A stretch of 64,000 bases of DNA from Hetaerina americana (Eukaryota > Arthropoda > Insecta > Odonata > Calopterygidae): contig JAKTNV010000003.1 in the NCBI GenBank assembly GCA_022747635.1, forward strand, positions 48,090,475-48,154,474, in the 5' to 3' direction. The position numbers were made by a program, and so were the translations under genes. Each line of letters opens with the position of its first letter. The stretch's first letter is position 1. Below the pieces are notes generated by a model that had not been told where the DNA came from, did not search any database, and worked only from the letters and a program-made list of their open reading frames with translations. Positions 1 to 11,300 of this stretch are shown here, in pieces.

Positions 1-75
1 GCTTTTGGTACAGCTGAGTGCTTTAGCCAGTTAAGTTACTGAGGCATTCTCTTAAACTCAGACATTTTGGGGGTT
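1..75 (-). repeat. tRNA-derived SINE (family A), cut by the window edge
   Basis: Read on the minus strand, this edge segment matches the SINE at 44085-44165: the A-box-like TAACTTAACTGG (27-38) is followed by a shared GCTAAAGCACTCAGC stretch. The B-box half would lie left of position 1. It is called by similarity to the other two copies in this window (1012-1110 and 44085-44165). Family A has no name I can assign. The right boundary is approximate. Confidence 0.5.
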
Positions 76-113
76 TTACAAGAACAAGATGTTATAACAA
101 AATACCGTACATA

Positions 114-1009
114 CAAGGTCTGTCCAATAAATATGCGAACTGGGGCCATAAAAAACTTTACAAAATTTAGTCTACATCCATTTCGTCCCCATGAAAGTAC
201 TCTCCATTCGTTGCTATGTACTTATTCCATCGTCTTTTCCACTGTTTTAAGCACCCTTGGAAGTCCTCAGCAGTTAGGCTTTTTAGTTGTCTCGTCGTTT
301 CTCGCTTTATTGTGTCCACATCTTCCCAGTGATGTCCCCTATCACTTTTTTGCATTTTGGGAATGGGAAAAAGTCACAGAAGGCGAGATGTGGCGAATAA
401 GGAGGATGATCAAGGATGGTGATAGAATTTTTTGCCAGAAATAGGCAAAAAATCAATGGTGCAGGTGCATTGTCATGGTGAAGGATCCATCCATCATGTT
501 CAGTTAAAATGGTATGCACTGTTGATTTTCCTAAATTCAGTTCATCAGCTGTCATTCAGATGGTTTTTCAATGATCGGTAAGGACAAGGGATGGCACACG
601 ACCAATGTTGTCATAAACACAGCTGAGTGAAGGTTGTCCTGGCGTGTTGTTATGTTGGCCATTTTTAAAATGCTTAGCCCACTTGAAAACGGATGTTTTC
701 TTCAGAGCATTATCACCGAAAGCAGCTGTCAACATTTCAATAATTTCTTGATAACTTTTACCGCACTTCTCAAAAAAACTTGATGTTGATTCGTTGCTCC
801 GTGATTTCGTCAATTTTCATTTTCAACAAACAGTAAAAACAAGGACAACAGAAACTAAAACAACTGGCACCAAACACACAGCTCAACGATCCGCCAAGTA
901 CAGATGGCTCATTGGGTATCAGGAAACTAGCGCCGCTAATGGGCAGGGCTATACTCCGAGTCACGGCCACCAGATTGCACCAGTTCACGCATTAATTGCA
1001 CCGACCACG
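114..1009 (-). mobile_element. Internally deleted mariner-like (DD34D) transposon
   Basis: An 896-bp non-autonomous mariner. The ends are imperfect inverted repeats (left CAAGGTCTGTCCAATAAA; right, reverse-complemented, CGTGGTCGGTGCAATTAA) flanked by TA at 112-113 and 1010-1011. On the minus strand the N-terminal helix-turn-helix part of a transposase is readable from about 813 (KSYQEIIEMLTAAFGDNALK, then SVFKWAKHFKNG). After a deletion comes the second catalytic block ([10 protein letters not shown]) and a degraded third block (SPHLAFCDFF), ending in WNKYIATNGEYFHGDEMDVD near 167. Most of the central region, including the first catalytic Asp (family motif TGDE), is missing, and frames shift. 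It cannot encode a working transposase. Left of the VPS13B exons, it lies in an intron of that gene if the gene continues leftward as expected. Confidence 0.85.
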
Positions 1010-1011
1010 TA

Positions 1012-1110
1012 CCACATGAACTGGCTTAAACACTTGGCTGGACAGCGGGGGATCCAGGTTTGTATCCTGGTCAAGACAAATGATCTATACACTTTGAAAT
1101 GTCTGCATTT
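1012..1110 (+). repeat. tRNA-derived SINE (family A), + strand copy
   Basis: Positions 1019-1076 align with the minus strand of 44090-44155: AACTGGCTTAAACACTTGGCTGGACA, then GATCCAGGTTTGTATCCTGG, where the second half carries a B-box-like GGTTTGTATCC. The shared tail extends to CTTTGAAAT near 1100. The deleted mariner (114-1009) abuts its 5' side, so the mariner probably inserted at or just before the SINE start. Confidence 0.5.
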
Positions 1111-1589
1111 TAATGCATATTAGCAGATAACTTCGTTAATAGTTACTGTGGCGGCATCTCCCACAATTCTTTGAATCTGACAATAAAAGCCAGCTAAAAT
1201 ATCAAAGAAAATACTTGCACTTTCTATTCAACTCTTTTTGTGTAAACATACTCCAATGGGTATTTATGTAGTGTTGGTAAGATCACAATTTCATTTTACC
1301 AGCATTTTGAACAAAGGATATCGATACTTTTTCTTCTTATTCATCAGTCCTTCCCCTGAAACTCTCTCCTCCCACACTCCAATTCCAGCTATTACATCTG
1401 TTTTCTCACATGCCATCAATATAAGTTCTATACTAATTTAACACAGTTCAGCTTTGGTTCAGTCACTGGCAAGCTGAGCATTGCACATTCACTTTTATAT
1501 TGGACTGTAAATTCTAATATTGATCTAGTTAATACGTTACAATGATTGAGTCATTGAATAATAATTTTGCTTGCTGTAGTAGTAGTTTT

Positions 1590-1872
1590 TAGGGAAGCGA
1601 CCGACATCTGAGGTAATTTGCACCATTAGGGATGGACAGGAAAGGATGAAGGGTGGAGAGAAACCCGGCATCGGAATTAGCCTACTCTTGAAAAAAGACA
1701 CCAAGGGGCCTGCAGCTTAACAACATCCAATCTGACAGATGGCATATTCATTCTAAGTGCCCTCCATAAAACACTTCAAGTAGGGATCAGGATACCACAA
1801 AAAAATATCTGCTGCCGGGATTTGAACCCAGACCCTCTGAGGTGGGAAGCCAGCACATTACCCTGATCCCCA
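1590..1872 (-). repeat. tRNA-derived SINE (family B), copy 1
   Basis: About 280 bp that align along their length with 30235-30530. Shared blocks include ATTAGGGATGGA, AAAGAAACC/AGAAACCCGGCAT, GACACCAAGGGGCC versus GGCACCAAGAGGTCC, and the end CCAGCACATTACC versus CCAGTATGCCAGCC. On the minus strand GGTTCAAATCC (1828-1818) is a perfect RNA polymerase III B box, so the element reads right to left and the tRNA-like head is at the high-coordinate end. Family membership by two-copy alignment; name unknown. Confidence 0.65.
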
Positions 1873-1952
1873 TTTTGCTTGTTACTCAGAGAATATATTT
1901 AGAATGCCTTGTGAAATGACATAATATATATTTATACAATATATTAACTCAC

Positions 1953-2050
1953 ATGATAAGCTTCAATTTTCCCGGATGCATTTCTTTTGTCCAAACAAAC
2001 AGTTAGGTCAGACACAGATATTTTCTTCCTTAGCACAGGCTCAGTTATCT
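1953..2050 (-). CDS. VPS13B: VPS13B-like exon 5 (last one visible)
   Basis: 98 nt that complete a split Glu codon and encode EITEPVLRKKISVSDLTVCL, then DKRNASGKIEAYH. Acceptor CTATTTTCAG, donor GTGAGT. The DLTVCLDKRNASGKIE block is highly conserved in VPS13B. The exon ends in phase 0; the next exon is not in the window. Confidence 0.88.
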
Positions 2051-5000
2051 CTGAAAATAGTAATGAAGATCATAACATATCACTAATAAAATAAAAAAAG
2101 TATAACTTAATACCACAAACCAAGTATATATAAAAACAAGGTTCATCTCTAAAGGAGCCAGAATTTATCTGAGTTATTGACTTTTCATCATAGCATTAAG
2201 AGTAATTCTGTTAACTTATGATGCATGTAGTGCGTCCAAACACTGTGATATCCAGCAAAAAAAATGCTAAAACAGTTCTACCACCTCCTGGAACCAAATA
2301 TGAACCTTAAGCAAAGGTACTACTTTGCAGAGGAGGGGTGATTACCTGCTTGTAATTTGGTATTCATAAACTTAATAGCCCGGAGTCCTAACCCCATTAA
2401 TGGAATCATGTACATTTTTTATACATCTAAACAGACACAACAATACCCTCGCTATCTCATGGGCAAGAAGCAGGGAATGTTAACTTAGGTGTTTGTTAAT
2501 ATATCAGGAATATAATCAGCCATATATCTTACTGTGGCACTATTATGCTACCTCCGGATGAAGTAGCAGGCTAGAGTGATTCCCTTGATGCTAAAAGTAA
2601 AGTTATGTGTGCATCATTGTCATATTATTTGCAATAAGTTTAATCTAGCAATGATTCCTCGTGTTTATAGGGTCAACACTGCATATTTAGCATGACTATT
2701 TTCATAGTATTTATTTGCTTTCTTCATTAATTCATTAATGAAACTCTCACTTTTCCATGAAAACTGCCATTACCTCTTAAATATTTCCAAGTATTGGTAT
2801 GAGCTCTACTATGGTCCAGATTTGGACCCCGACAAAGAAAATGTCATACTTCTTACATATTTTACTTTTCCCTTCACACTTCCACATAACAGAGTCGGCA
2901 TCCAAAGGGAAAAAATCTGGACCACAAAAGAATTTCTAGCAAAATATGTCTGCTGCCTGTAATTACGTGAACTTTCAAAACTTCATAACTTGTGTCAAAA
3001 AGTGAGGCTCAAAACAGTTAAAGTGGCTCAAAGGAGAACAGTTAGGTCAGCTATTGGTCTTGGTATCATTATTAACCTGCATCATTGGCTCAACCCTAGA
3101 ACTAAACCTAAAACATTAAGCAAAATTCCATTATAAGATGAAAAAGTGATGGTTCACTGCTTATTGAGAAAATTATACACGATCATTTTGGGTTTCCACA
3201 GACAGCATAAAACGAAGGTAGCTGCATAAAATTTGACGGCAGAATAAAATCATGCATGAATATTTATGTCTCAGAGCATAAGAAGACACTAAAAAAGCAG
3301 AAGTCATTAAATATAAGTAAACATCAAAAACTGTTTATAATGTCACGAACCTATGGTTGTCTCAATGAGCAATCACCAAAATGCTTCCAATGTAAATTGA
3401 GAACATTTGTGTGAGCAATCTTAAACGTTTTGAGGGGGGAGGAGGAGGAGCACCACAATCAATTTTGTCCAAAGCTCAATTCTAACCTGCCATCCTTTTC
3501 GACAATGACTCATAAATCTTTTGTCCCCTCACCAGAAGTACCGTATTTTCCCATCGATAACGTGCACCTTATGTATGCACCCAGAACTATACAGTTATCA
3601 TGAATTTGTATTGATACCACGAGCCCAGGGCTTCATTGTTATCTTGAACATGTATAGAGACCGTGCATCTGTCTAAACATATATGTATGCGCGTAAAAAT
3701 TATTTATATATAGATGAGTGTGTGTGTGTGTGTGTGTGTGCGCGTAAATGTGGGAGGAAGAGGCTATATGGGCTGATTCATAGTATTTATGAGAAAGGAA
3801 TCTGGCCGGAAGACTTCGTGAGATCAGTTTTAGCTCCTATTCCGAAAAAGGTAAAGGCTACATCATGTGAGGACTACAGGACAATTAGTTTGATATCCCA
3901 CGCAGCTAAAGTTGTTCTCAGGATCAAAAATAGAAGGATAGAGAGTAGGGAAAATGATTACTTAGGGGATGACCACTTTGGGTTTAGGAAGGGAAGAGGT
4001 ACGCGGGATGCCACTGCAGTAATGAGATTATTAATTGAGAGGAATATAGAATACAAGCAGGAGGTACTTGCCTGTTTCGTAGATTTCAAAAAAGCATTTG
4101 ATAGTGTGGATTGGAAAAAACTAATGAGTATATTGCAGAAAATAGGAATAGATTGGAGGGAAAGGAGGCTAATCTGCAACCTGTTCATGTCTCAGACTGC
4201 TCATGTGTGGGTGGGGAACGGGGAGTCCGGATGGGCAGTGTTAGGAAGAGGTGTAAGGCAGGGTTGCCCATTATCACCCTTACTGTTCAACCTCTATGCA
4301 GAGGAAATGATTAAAGAGGCATGGGAAGAACTGGAGGTAGGACTGAAAGTGGGCAGGGAATTCGTAAAATCAGTTAGGTTTGCTGATGATCAAGCTTTAG
4401 TTTGTCAGTCAGCCAAAGGGTTGCAAGCATTGCTTAGTGAATTGGAAATTCAGTGATACAGGTATGGGATGAGAATCAATATTAAAAAAACAAAGGTTAT
4501 GCGATTTTCTAGAAAGAAAAAGGCTAAGCTTAACATTAAAATAGGAGGACAAAAACTAGAGCAGGTAGAACAGTTTACATATCTCGCAAGTGTTTTGGAC
4601 CAACACGGTCAAAGTAGTAAAGACGTAAGGAGAAGAATTGCGCTAGGCAAAGAGGGTTTCACAAGGAGGAGGCAGTTGATGACAGGAACATTGAGTAGGG
4701 ATGTTAAGAAAAGACTCTGATATGGAGCGTAGCTATGTACGGTGCGGAAACGTGGTCATTGAAACAGGAGGATAGACGTAGACTGGAGGCTTTTGAAATG
4801 TGAGTGTGGAGAAGGATGGAGAAGGTGAAATGGACAGAGAAGAAAACAAATTAGGAAGTACTTGGTATGGTGGGTGAAGAGAGGGGTTTGATGGGCGAAA
4901 TTCTATGGAGGCAGGAAAAGTGGATGAAGGGGGTATTGACCGGCAGTGGGATGTTGAAGAATGTAATTGAGGGGAGAATGTTAGGCAAACGAGGAAAGGG

Positions 5001-7366
5001 AAGGAACAGGATAGGGATGTTGGGCGGGATGAAGGGAGGAAGAAAGTACTCAGAGCTGAAGAGGGACCTGATGTAGAGTAGGATGTTGTGTTTTGCTAGG
5101 GGCCACAAATTATTTAATTAGTAATTACATCCATCCAAAAACCTACCTTAACCGGTAGATTACCAAATAATAATAATAATATGTGCGTAAAAATACGTCT
5201 ATGTTTGGATATTTTCAGTTTTCATTAAATAACACTCAATGTCATTTTTTCGATCATTTGAACATTTTTGTATTGATAACGCGCGCGTTATCGATGGGGA
5301 AATACGGTAAACGGGGATGATTTCGAACATAATCCAAGAAGAAAAACAGCTGCTTTTATAAACACTTCAGGCCATGCCTACAATAATTCTGTTTTGATTT
5401 TCAGAATAATCTGAAGGCTCAAGTCATATTGCAATGTGAACTCATCCTACAAAATCCGTAGCATTTAATCGAAATTTCCATATAGACCTAGGGGCATGTG
5501 AACCAGGGTTAAGGTATCGAACATTTGTGGCAGAGATTCCCCGGTTCTACGCAATGTCAATTTCTTCGTAATTTTTTTTCTCAATAGCTTAACTTTTGCT
5601 TGTTTTATTACGTTTTGGTGGGATACCAGCAAGCTAATTAATAATTTCTGGTGGAATAGATGTAAATATTTATTTTGCGATTAAATAATATAACCAACTA
5701 GCCGTTGTTGACGAATTAATTAATTTTACGATCAAATTATTCCTTTACATGTTTAATTTAAACAATACCTTTGTATAATTTTATTACTGCTATGATGCAT
5801 TAGTTGCATTTAGATTTGGAAATAAACTTATTCTTTTAAATCGTCATTTAATCACGATTCAATTACATACTACAGTCATAATTCATAACAAAAAACAGAT
5901 ACGTTAGTTTGATATAATGCAACCTGTGATAAGGCAATCTTTTCTCTTCGGTGAAATGATTTCTATTTCTAAATATTTTTTACTGTGATAGGCGAAAATA
6001 TGTGACAACCACATATGCGATAATATAATATACATCACACTGAAGAAGCAAACTTGCCATGATCAAGTGGAGCATATTTCAATACATTTCCTCAATATAT
6101 CCTCCAAGGCTGTATAATGTATTTATGTTACGGAGAAGACTTCAGACCCCAAAAGATAGCAAGTTCTCTTACATTGTTGCTAACTGACTTTACTGAAAAC
6201 ACAGAGTACAGCTGGATTTGTTAGATGTTTTTTGGAGCCAAAAGGTTTTTAGACATACTACAAAGAATAAAACAGGTATCTTATGGCACCATAGCATAGC
6301 ATTAGTTCATTTACTGCCATTTGTTATGTATTGGTGATTACATTTCCGGCATTTTAATACCAAGTTTCACTTGCTTTCCAGAGCCATTTGTGTCCAAAGA
6401 AAAATCGCAAGCAATATCTGACAAGGAACTTCAAATTATCAAATTCACTACTAACCTGAGAATGCCGGTCGCCAATGCTGGTCAACTGCTTGAAATGTCA
6501 AATTTTTCACATGCATAGACAGCACGATATCCTCCTCAATGTATTTAATGCTCAAGTTATTGCACACTACGGTTATGTTATTTAAAATCTTGCTTACTAG
6601 TCCTTGAATATAACTTGGATGGTTCTCTGCATCTTGTCTGCAATAAAATAGACTCAATGAACTCTCAATACAGATGTAGAATTTAAAACAACCGTTTAAA
6701 GTTACACGAAGACAAAGCATCAAAAAAGAGGCAGAAAAAATGTCATGTCACTTAATTAAACTCTCTTATTGGCTATACTGATTGGCGCTAAGCATATGCT
6801 CAAACGGTAAAAAAACACAGTAAACAAGATAATAAGTACCCCCTAACTAACGGAAACTGTTAGTTTAATCAAGCAGGGATAACTGCATTACCTCTTTCTG
6901 GGCTGCTGGGTAGGAGACGGTGGACCACTGCGTAATTTCAAAATGCATTCTAAAATATAAAAATAAGTCGAGAAGTAGCAACATGAGAAGAATAGAAAAA
7001 ATTACCAACATTAATGAATATTTATTCCTGATACCTACCGATAGTGTTTAGGGTTATTACAACAGGCTCCCATGTGAGTCTCGTCCACGGTACATGTATT
7101 AAGAGCTCATAAATTTGACCACTAACAAGGCTGAATGGAACTTTGAAATCCTCTTCTAGCACTTCAGGACGGAGTTCTAAATTGTTAAACGTTGCATCTC
7201 CTTCCCATAAAGAGACCTGAAAACAGAATATTCAAGTTAGGTATAATCGAAACGTTCAGAAAATCAACCTACGAAAAAATGATATTACCTGCCAATCATT
7301 TGGCTGAAAGTTCTTGATATACCGATCCACGTAGCCCAGTAGAATAGGAGTAATAAACTGATTCAT
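1953..7366 (-). CDS. VPS13B: VPS13B-like bridge-like lipid transfer protein, N-terminal part (5 exons)
   Basis: Start of a VPS13B/COH1-type protein: very large chorein-domain proteins that carry lipids between membranes and support Golgi and endosome traffic. Joining 7289-7366, 7039-7216, 6892-6949, 6456-6637 and 1953-2050 gives 594 nt, 198 codons with no stop; every intron is GT..AG. The start ATG (7366-7364) opens MNQFITPILLGYVDRYIKNF, the expected chorein N terminus. Blocks seen: HVPWTRLTWEPVVITLNTIE (end of exon 2), ILNNITVVCNNLSIKYIEED (exon 4) and VCLDKRNASGKIEAYH (exon 5), which match VPS13B better than VPS13A/C/D from memory of the family. Intron 4 (2051-6455) hosts a MITE split by a LINE. 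Later exons were not found in 1-1952, so the gene must continue beyond the left edge. The full protein in animals is about 4000 aa, so only about 5% is here. Confidence 0.9.
3718..3741. repeat. (GT)n microsatellite
   Basis: About twelve GT units directly before the 5' junction of the LINE, inside the MITE. The other copies of this MITE have only a short GT/AT tract here. Confidence 0.9.
3749..5182 (+). mobile_element. 5'-truncated non-LTR retrotransposon (LINE) with reverse transcriptase
   Basis: The RT domain is open from about 3749 to a TGA at 4454 and continues in the same frame after it to a second TGA at 4718. Visible RT motifs: HFGFRKGRGTRDA, then motif A CFVDFKKAFDSVDW, motif B GVRQGCPLSPLLFNLY and motif [11 protein letters not shown] (FADD where YADD is commoner). 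After the stop come KKTKVMRF and QFTYLASVLDQHG, the thumb region of such LINEs. The 3' end is an (AAT)n tail at 5166-5182. The flanks GTGCGCGTAAA (3738-3748) and GTGCGTAAAA (5183-5192) look like a target-site duplication. The endonuclease half is missing. The element is dead but fairly young: nonsense changes rather than many frameshifts. Confidence 0.85.
6456..6637 (-). CDS. VPS13B: VPS13B-like exon 4
   Basis: 182 nt, from RQDAENHPSYIQGLVSKILN through VKNLTFQAVDQHWRPAFS. Acceptor TTTTATTGCAG, donor GTTAGT. The stretch of VxNNLxxKYxEDDIVLSxxV type is typical of VPS13 N-terminal repeats. Confidence 0.88.
6892..6949 (-). CDS. VPS13B: VPS13B-like exon 3
   Basis: 58 nt. With one nucleotide carried from exon 2 it reads ECILKLRSGPPSPTQQPRK and leaves AG for the next exon. 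Acceptor TTATATTTTAG, donor GTAATGC. The ECILKL strand continues the VPS13B pattern NTxECILKL; the Pro/Gln-rich tail is the usual variable loop. Confidence 0.85.
7039..7216 (-). CDS. VPS13B: VPS13B-like exon 2
   Basis: 178 nt between the acceptor TCTGTTTTCAG and the donor GTAGGTAT. It encodes VSLWEGDATFNNLELRPEVL through PWTRLTWEPVVITLNTI. This is the core of the chorein domain: SLWxGDxxxxxLEL and the GxIxELxIHVPWT strand are family hallmarks. Confidence 0.9.
7289..7366 (-). CDS. VPS13B: VPS13B-like exon 1 (coding part)
   Basis: 26 codons, from MNQFITPILLGYVDRY to NDWQ, then the donor GTAATATC. The ATG is chosen because the VPS13 family starts with a Met a few residues before the conserved TPILxxYxxRYIKN block. 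Phase 0 at its end. Any 5' UTR lies above 7366. Confidence 0.88.
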
Positions 7367-8300
7367 CTTCACACTTCAATTTCCTGAACACTTTCTGTGA
7401 AAGAAATACATCTGTACCAGTTTTAAGTTTAATCAGTCTCCGATCAAGCACAAGAGCCACGAAGTTATCTTACCAATTAAATAATCTTCCTACTGATACG
7501 GCAACTTGAAACTGGCACATTATGATTTAAATGGAAATTGACTAATAAAGCCATGTTGGCGTTTGTGTTTAACAATTTAGTGTTGTAAATATTGTCAAGA
7601 GAACACAATCATCAGGTACCTGATTCGCAACTTGTCAAGTACGACTTCACGGGTTGCGATAGTCATACTTGTTTATCTACTATAGAGATATCTGCCGCTG
7701 GCGGCGCACGAGTTCCTGGCAAAGCAGACGTTTTCCTCACCTTAGTACTTTTTTTGTTTCGTTTCTTAGGACCAGATGCAAATCTAGACGAAAATCTCCA
7801 AATGCTGCAGTTTATTAAAGCGCAAAGACATGAAAATTAAGCTTGATTATTATTAATGTATTGAATTACGGTGCCGTATTCATGTTGCCCACATTATGGT
7901 GGAGGAGTTCAAATATATTAAACAAAACTAATGTATTTTATGATACAATAATAAAGACAAAAACCATCTTAGTCTCAAAGGCAATCCTTGGTTTTGATAT
8001 CCAGTGACCCTATGTGCATTCTGGGTTTAAAGTATTTTACTCCTGTATCAAATGATGCTGTCAAGTCTTTTCTACTTTTCATTCAACATAAAACAACAGA
8101 TCCCATTATAAATATACCCCTAGCCTTTTTTCTAAATTTAAAAGGCAAGCATTCTACATCTAAACACAGCACAGCTGTAAAACTAGTTTTTTATACTTAT
8201 AGGCACTCCAACCAAAAATATCTTCTGGACTGCTATGATTACTATGAAGCAGTTCCATCAACAATTCGGAAACGTTGAATCAAAATTAGCTTTCACCAAG
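7367..8300 (+). other. Upstream region of VPS13B with a possible divergent spliced + strand transcript
   Basis: The VPS13B promoter and 5' UTR should lie here. On the + strand there is a good donor (CAG|GTACCT, 7613-7618), a pyrimidine-rich acceptor (GTTTCTTAG ending 7769) and a reading frame GPDANLDENLQMLQFIKAQR to a stop at 7838-7840. An AATAAA follows at 7950-7955. The 154-bp GT..AG interval is a plausible small intron. No ATG opens the downstream frame in the upstream exon, so the product, if any, may start in another exon or be non-coding. I do not recognise the peptide. 7956-8300 shows nothing else. Confidence 0.3.
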
Positions 8301-11300
8301 TTTGATCGAACTACCGAGTGAATTTTAGCCATCACTATAGCTCATGCACTTTCTCACTTCAATGAGGTTTACTTTTTTTATTCTTGCCTGACCTCTTAAA
8401 ATGCTCACCGACACACAAGCTGAAAATGAAATGCCTTTCTTTAGGTCTCATAATTACTCAACCTCAGTGAAGATAGCTTGTACCTTCACTTAACTATACC
8501 GCTGTAGAATAATAAAATTTTCAATATAGCAACACTTCTGAAATAAATATTTCCTGCCAACAAATATTTCACCATGATGCCACTGTCAATGCTAATTGCA
8601 TTTCTATGTACACCAAATTTCCTCCCAAATATGACTGCATACAAAGATTGTGAGCTATTGTGTTCTCACAATCAAATCACTTTGAAAACATTGTTTGTGA
8701 ACACACAAGAAGGATTTCAGCAGTTTTTAAAGCCACCTGAATAAGTTTAATTACAGGTTGTTTTCTTTTCCAAATAAATTCTTGGTGCAGTATTAATTGA
8801 TCAAGATTCCATTTCGGTTACGCCATGGAAAGCAAGAACTACATTTTGTACTATCTGCTCGAGTACTCCACAGCCCAGGCCCAACATTCAATTACCAGTA
8901 TACCTTCATACTGAAAATGAGACTTAGAAAAAAGAATTCTTATTTGTACGCTTCACGGCATGAAGCTTTAAAAGTGTTAAGTCTGTTATGGAATTCGTGC
9001 ATCAGAAGGTTAACTTTATCATCAGTGTATTACAATGCTACAACCAATACGTCACACCATATACGTTTTGACTGCTTATATTTCAATGAAGCACCACAGA
9101 AATTATGAGGCATTAGCTCACAATGCATGATGATTTAAACTGTAAACAGACTTGAAAAATTTTTTATTCCAGAGTAACAAGACCATACTTTCCCTTCCTA
9201 CATTCCATTTCTATAATTCAAACCGAATAGTGACTTTGGCTATAAAAACTTTTTCAACTCACTACCCAAACAATTACTTCTTTCAAACATCACAAATCTA
9301 AGATAGACAAACTAGCTTTTCACTTCGTTACAAATGAAGCCAAAAAGTGATATTTCTATTAGTGCAATTGGACTACAATGAAATTCCAAATGCTTACCCC
9401 ATCAGGGTTTGAAGAAATGAGAGTTTGATGTCATTTAATACTCTTACTGTATTTTGTGGTCATTCAGCTGTACAGAATTGGCCCACCCCTTCATAAAGAA
9501 CACCATTAAAGATAAAGCTTATCCTTTTTTTTTCTCTTATAAGCAGATTTACCATATTTATTGAACACAAAATCCCCTCTCAAGTCATCAGTACTGAGAC
9601 TGAAATATTGTGTAAAAATAAGATTAAATAGTATAAATAATACACCTGCCATTCCGATGAACAATTCAGCACATGAGACAAGGTGAATATTCCTTCAAAA
9701 CTCTTTATGCAGGCATACACACAAATCACAATTTTTATATTGTTTAATAATAACATTGTAGGCAGAAAATTTTGTGCCCATTTTAAAAACCCACCTACAG
9801 CAATGGCTACAACATGGAGTGAGGCTTGCCTTTGAAAAAGACAATGCTGAGGGAAATTATGTTTTTAAAATATTTGCACACCACATGTGTTATAATACAC
9901 ACTGAGCACTTCAATTGGTTAACTATGACAGCGCCAAATCTGGAAAAGTACAGCAAATGAAGGATAAATCACTCCATTCCAAAATTTACTTCAGTTCATT
10001 GGAATGGATTGCTGGCGAAAACTAGGAACAACTTGATTTAATTTGGACCATGTCATACAATTACATCCACTCAAAAACTTTTTCACAGAGATGCTCATAG
10101 CAGTGTTCACAGAAATGCTGGGAACATGTTTGTTCCAGCAACCCAATTAATGAATTTCACTCAAATGAAACTTTTTTAAGTTTAAAATGAGCTCTTGGCT
10201 CTCAGCTGAACTATTTGAAGCACTGATTGCAAATGGAAGCACAATTATTATTCTCCTGATTTTATAAGCTTCAAATGGTCAAGATATTGGTTGAATTTGA
10301 GCATGATGAAGAAATTTTGCCAATGGTAACAAGTGATATCCAATTTAATAATTAAAAAATAATTAACCATGCACATTCCCAGCAGTTTCACAGAGATTTT
10401 AACAAATGCCACTTGAATAGATAGAATTCAGATGACTAAGTGACAGAGTAGGATTACAATTCTTGATCAAAACTTCCCTGCAGTTGTTTTAAAATTGGAA
10501 CAATTAGTGGTTATCTCATATCTGTCTCTTACTCACCAATCACAGTCACCCACATGGGTTACCAATCTTAAATGAGCCATACAAATGTCATTTATGTCAG
10601 TATGTTTGCAGAGTACATAACTCTGATAATATTGATGAAGGCATAACAAATATGTTGACATGGAATATAGGGCTTGTTTAAATGCAGCCCAACCACTGAA
10701 CTACACAATAGACAAGTCCTCAACACTACAGAACTTGCAGTCTTTAAAAACGTCCACCTCACAATTGTGATCAGCAAGAAAGATACTATTGAGCACTTGC
10801 AATAATTTTTAAATTAATTCAACCATATTTACATAAAAGTATAACAAAAGAGAAAAAGCAAGCCATTTCAATGCCACCCTGTTGAATAAATCAAATTTAG
10901 AATACATAAATATAAAGTGATATGAACACCTCCCAATGAAGAAAAATTAGGTTCAGGGGTGTCAATTTACAGTGTCATTATTCAGTTAGGATATGATAAA
11001 CATTCAATGCAGATACCTATCTTTATCCCATATTATAATGAACATTAAAAATATAAAATTGATCAATCATTTCCAGTTTGTGAAAATCACAATTAAGGAA
11101 AAAAGAACCATGTAAGACAAATTCAGGGCAACTTTGCTCTACAATGCTAAGAAGCATTGAAGTATAAATAAGTCATTCTTCCGACTGTCATATGGAAACT
11201 TAATATCCTGGAATGGAAACATATGGGAGACGTAACTTCACTGGCATTACAGAATGAAGATTATCATATGACTGACACACATTGGCTACTACAATTCTGC

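Larger units (their letters stand above)
3541..5307. mobile_element. TA-flanked MITE split by a LINE insertion (family with CCGTATTTTCCCATCGATAAC ends)
   Basis: Left end CCGTATTTTCCCATCGATAA; the right end is its near-perfect inverted repeat (CGTTATCGATGGGGAAATACGG, 5286-5307). Both are bordered by TA (3539-3540 and 5308-5309), as expected for a Tc1/mariner/pogo-class transposase. Without the LINE (3749-5182) the element is about 330 bp and has no coding capacity. Subterminal parts match the other copies: the left arm matches the right arm of 52799-53305, including GGGCTTCA..TTATCTTGAAC; the right arm matches its left arm, including TACAAAAATGTTC. Confidence 0.8.
2051..6455 (-). other. VPS13B-like intron 4 (4.4 kb)
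   Basis: Intron between exons 4 and 5. Holds the MITE/LINE nest at 3541-5307 (separate entries). In 2051-3540 and 5308-6455 I see only AT-rich sequence with no exon, RNA gene or recognised repeat. Confidence 0.75.

Noticed and set aside
67..444. + strand ORF of 125 codons
   Set aside because: It is the antisense of the decayed mariner at 114-1009, whose minus strand carries recognisable transposase motifs.
794..1123. + strand ORF of 109 codons
   Set aside because: It runs across the mariner end and the SINE; no family motif.
1..1952. Further VPS13B exons
   Set aside because: No segment with VPS13B wording and splice sites was found; the next exon is probably outside the window.
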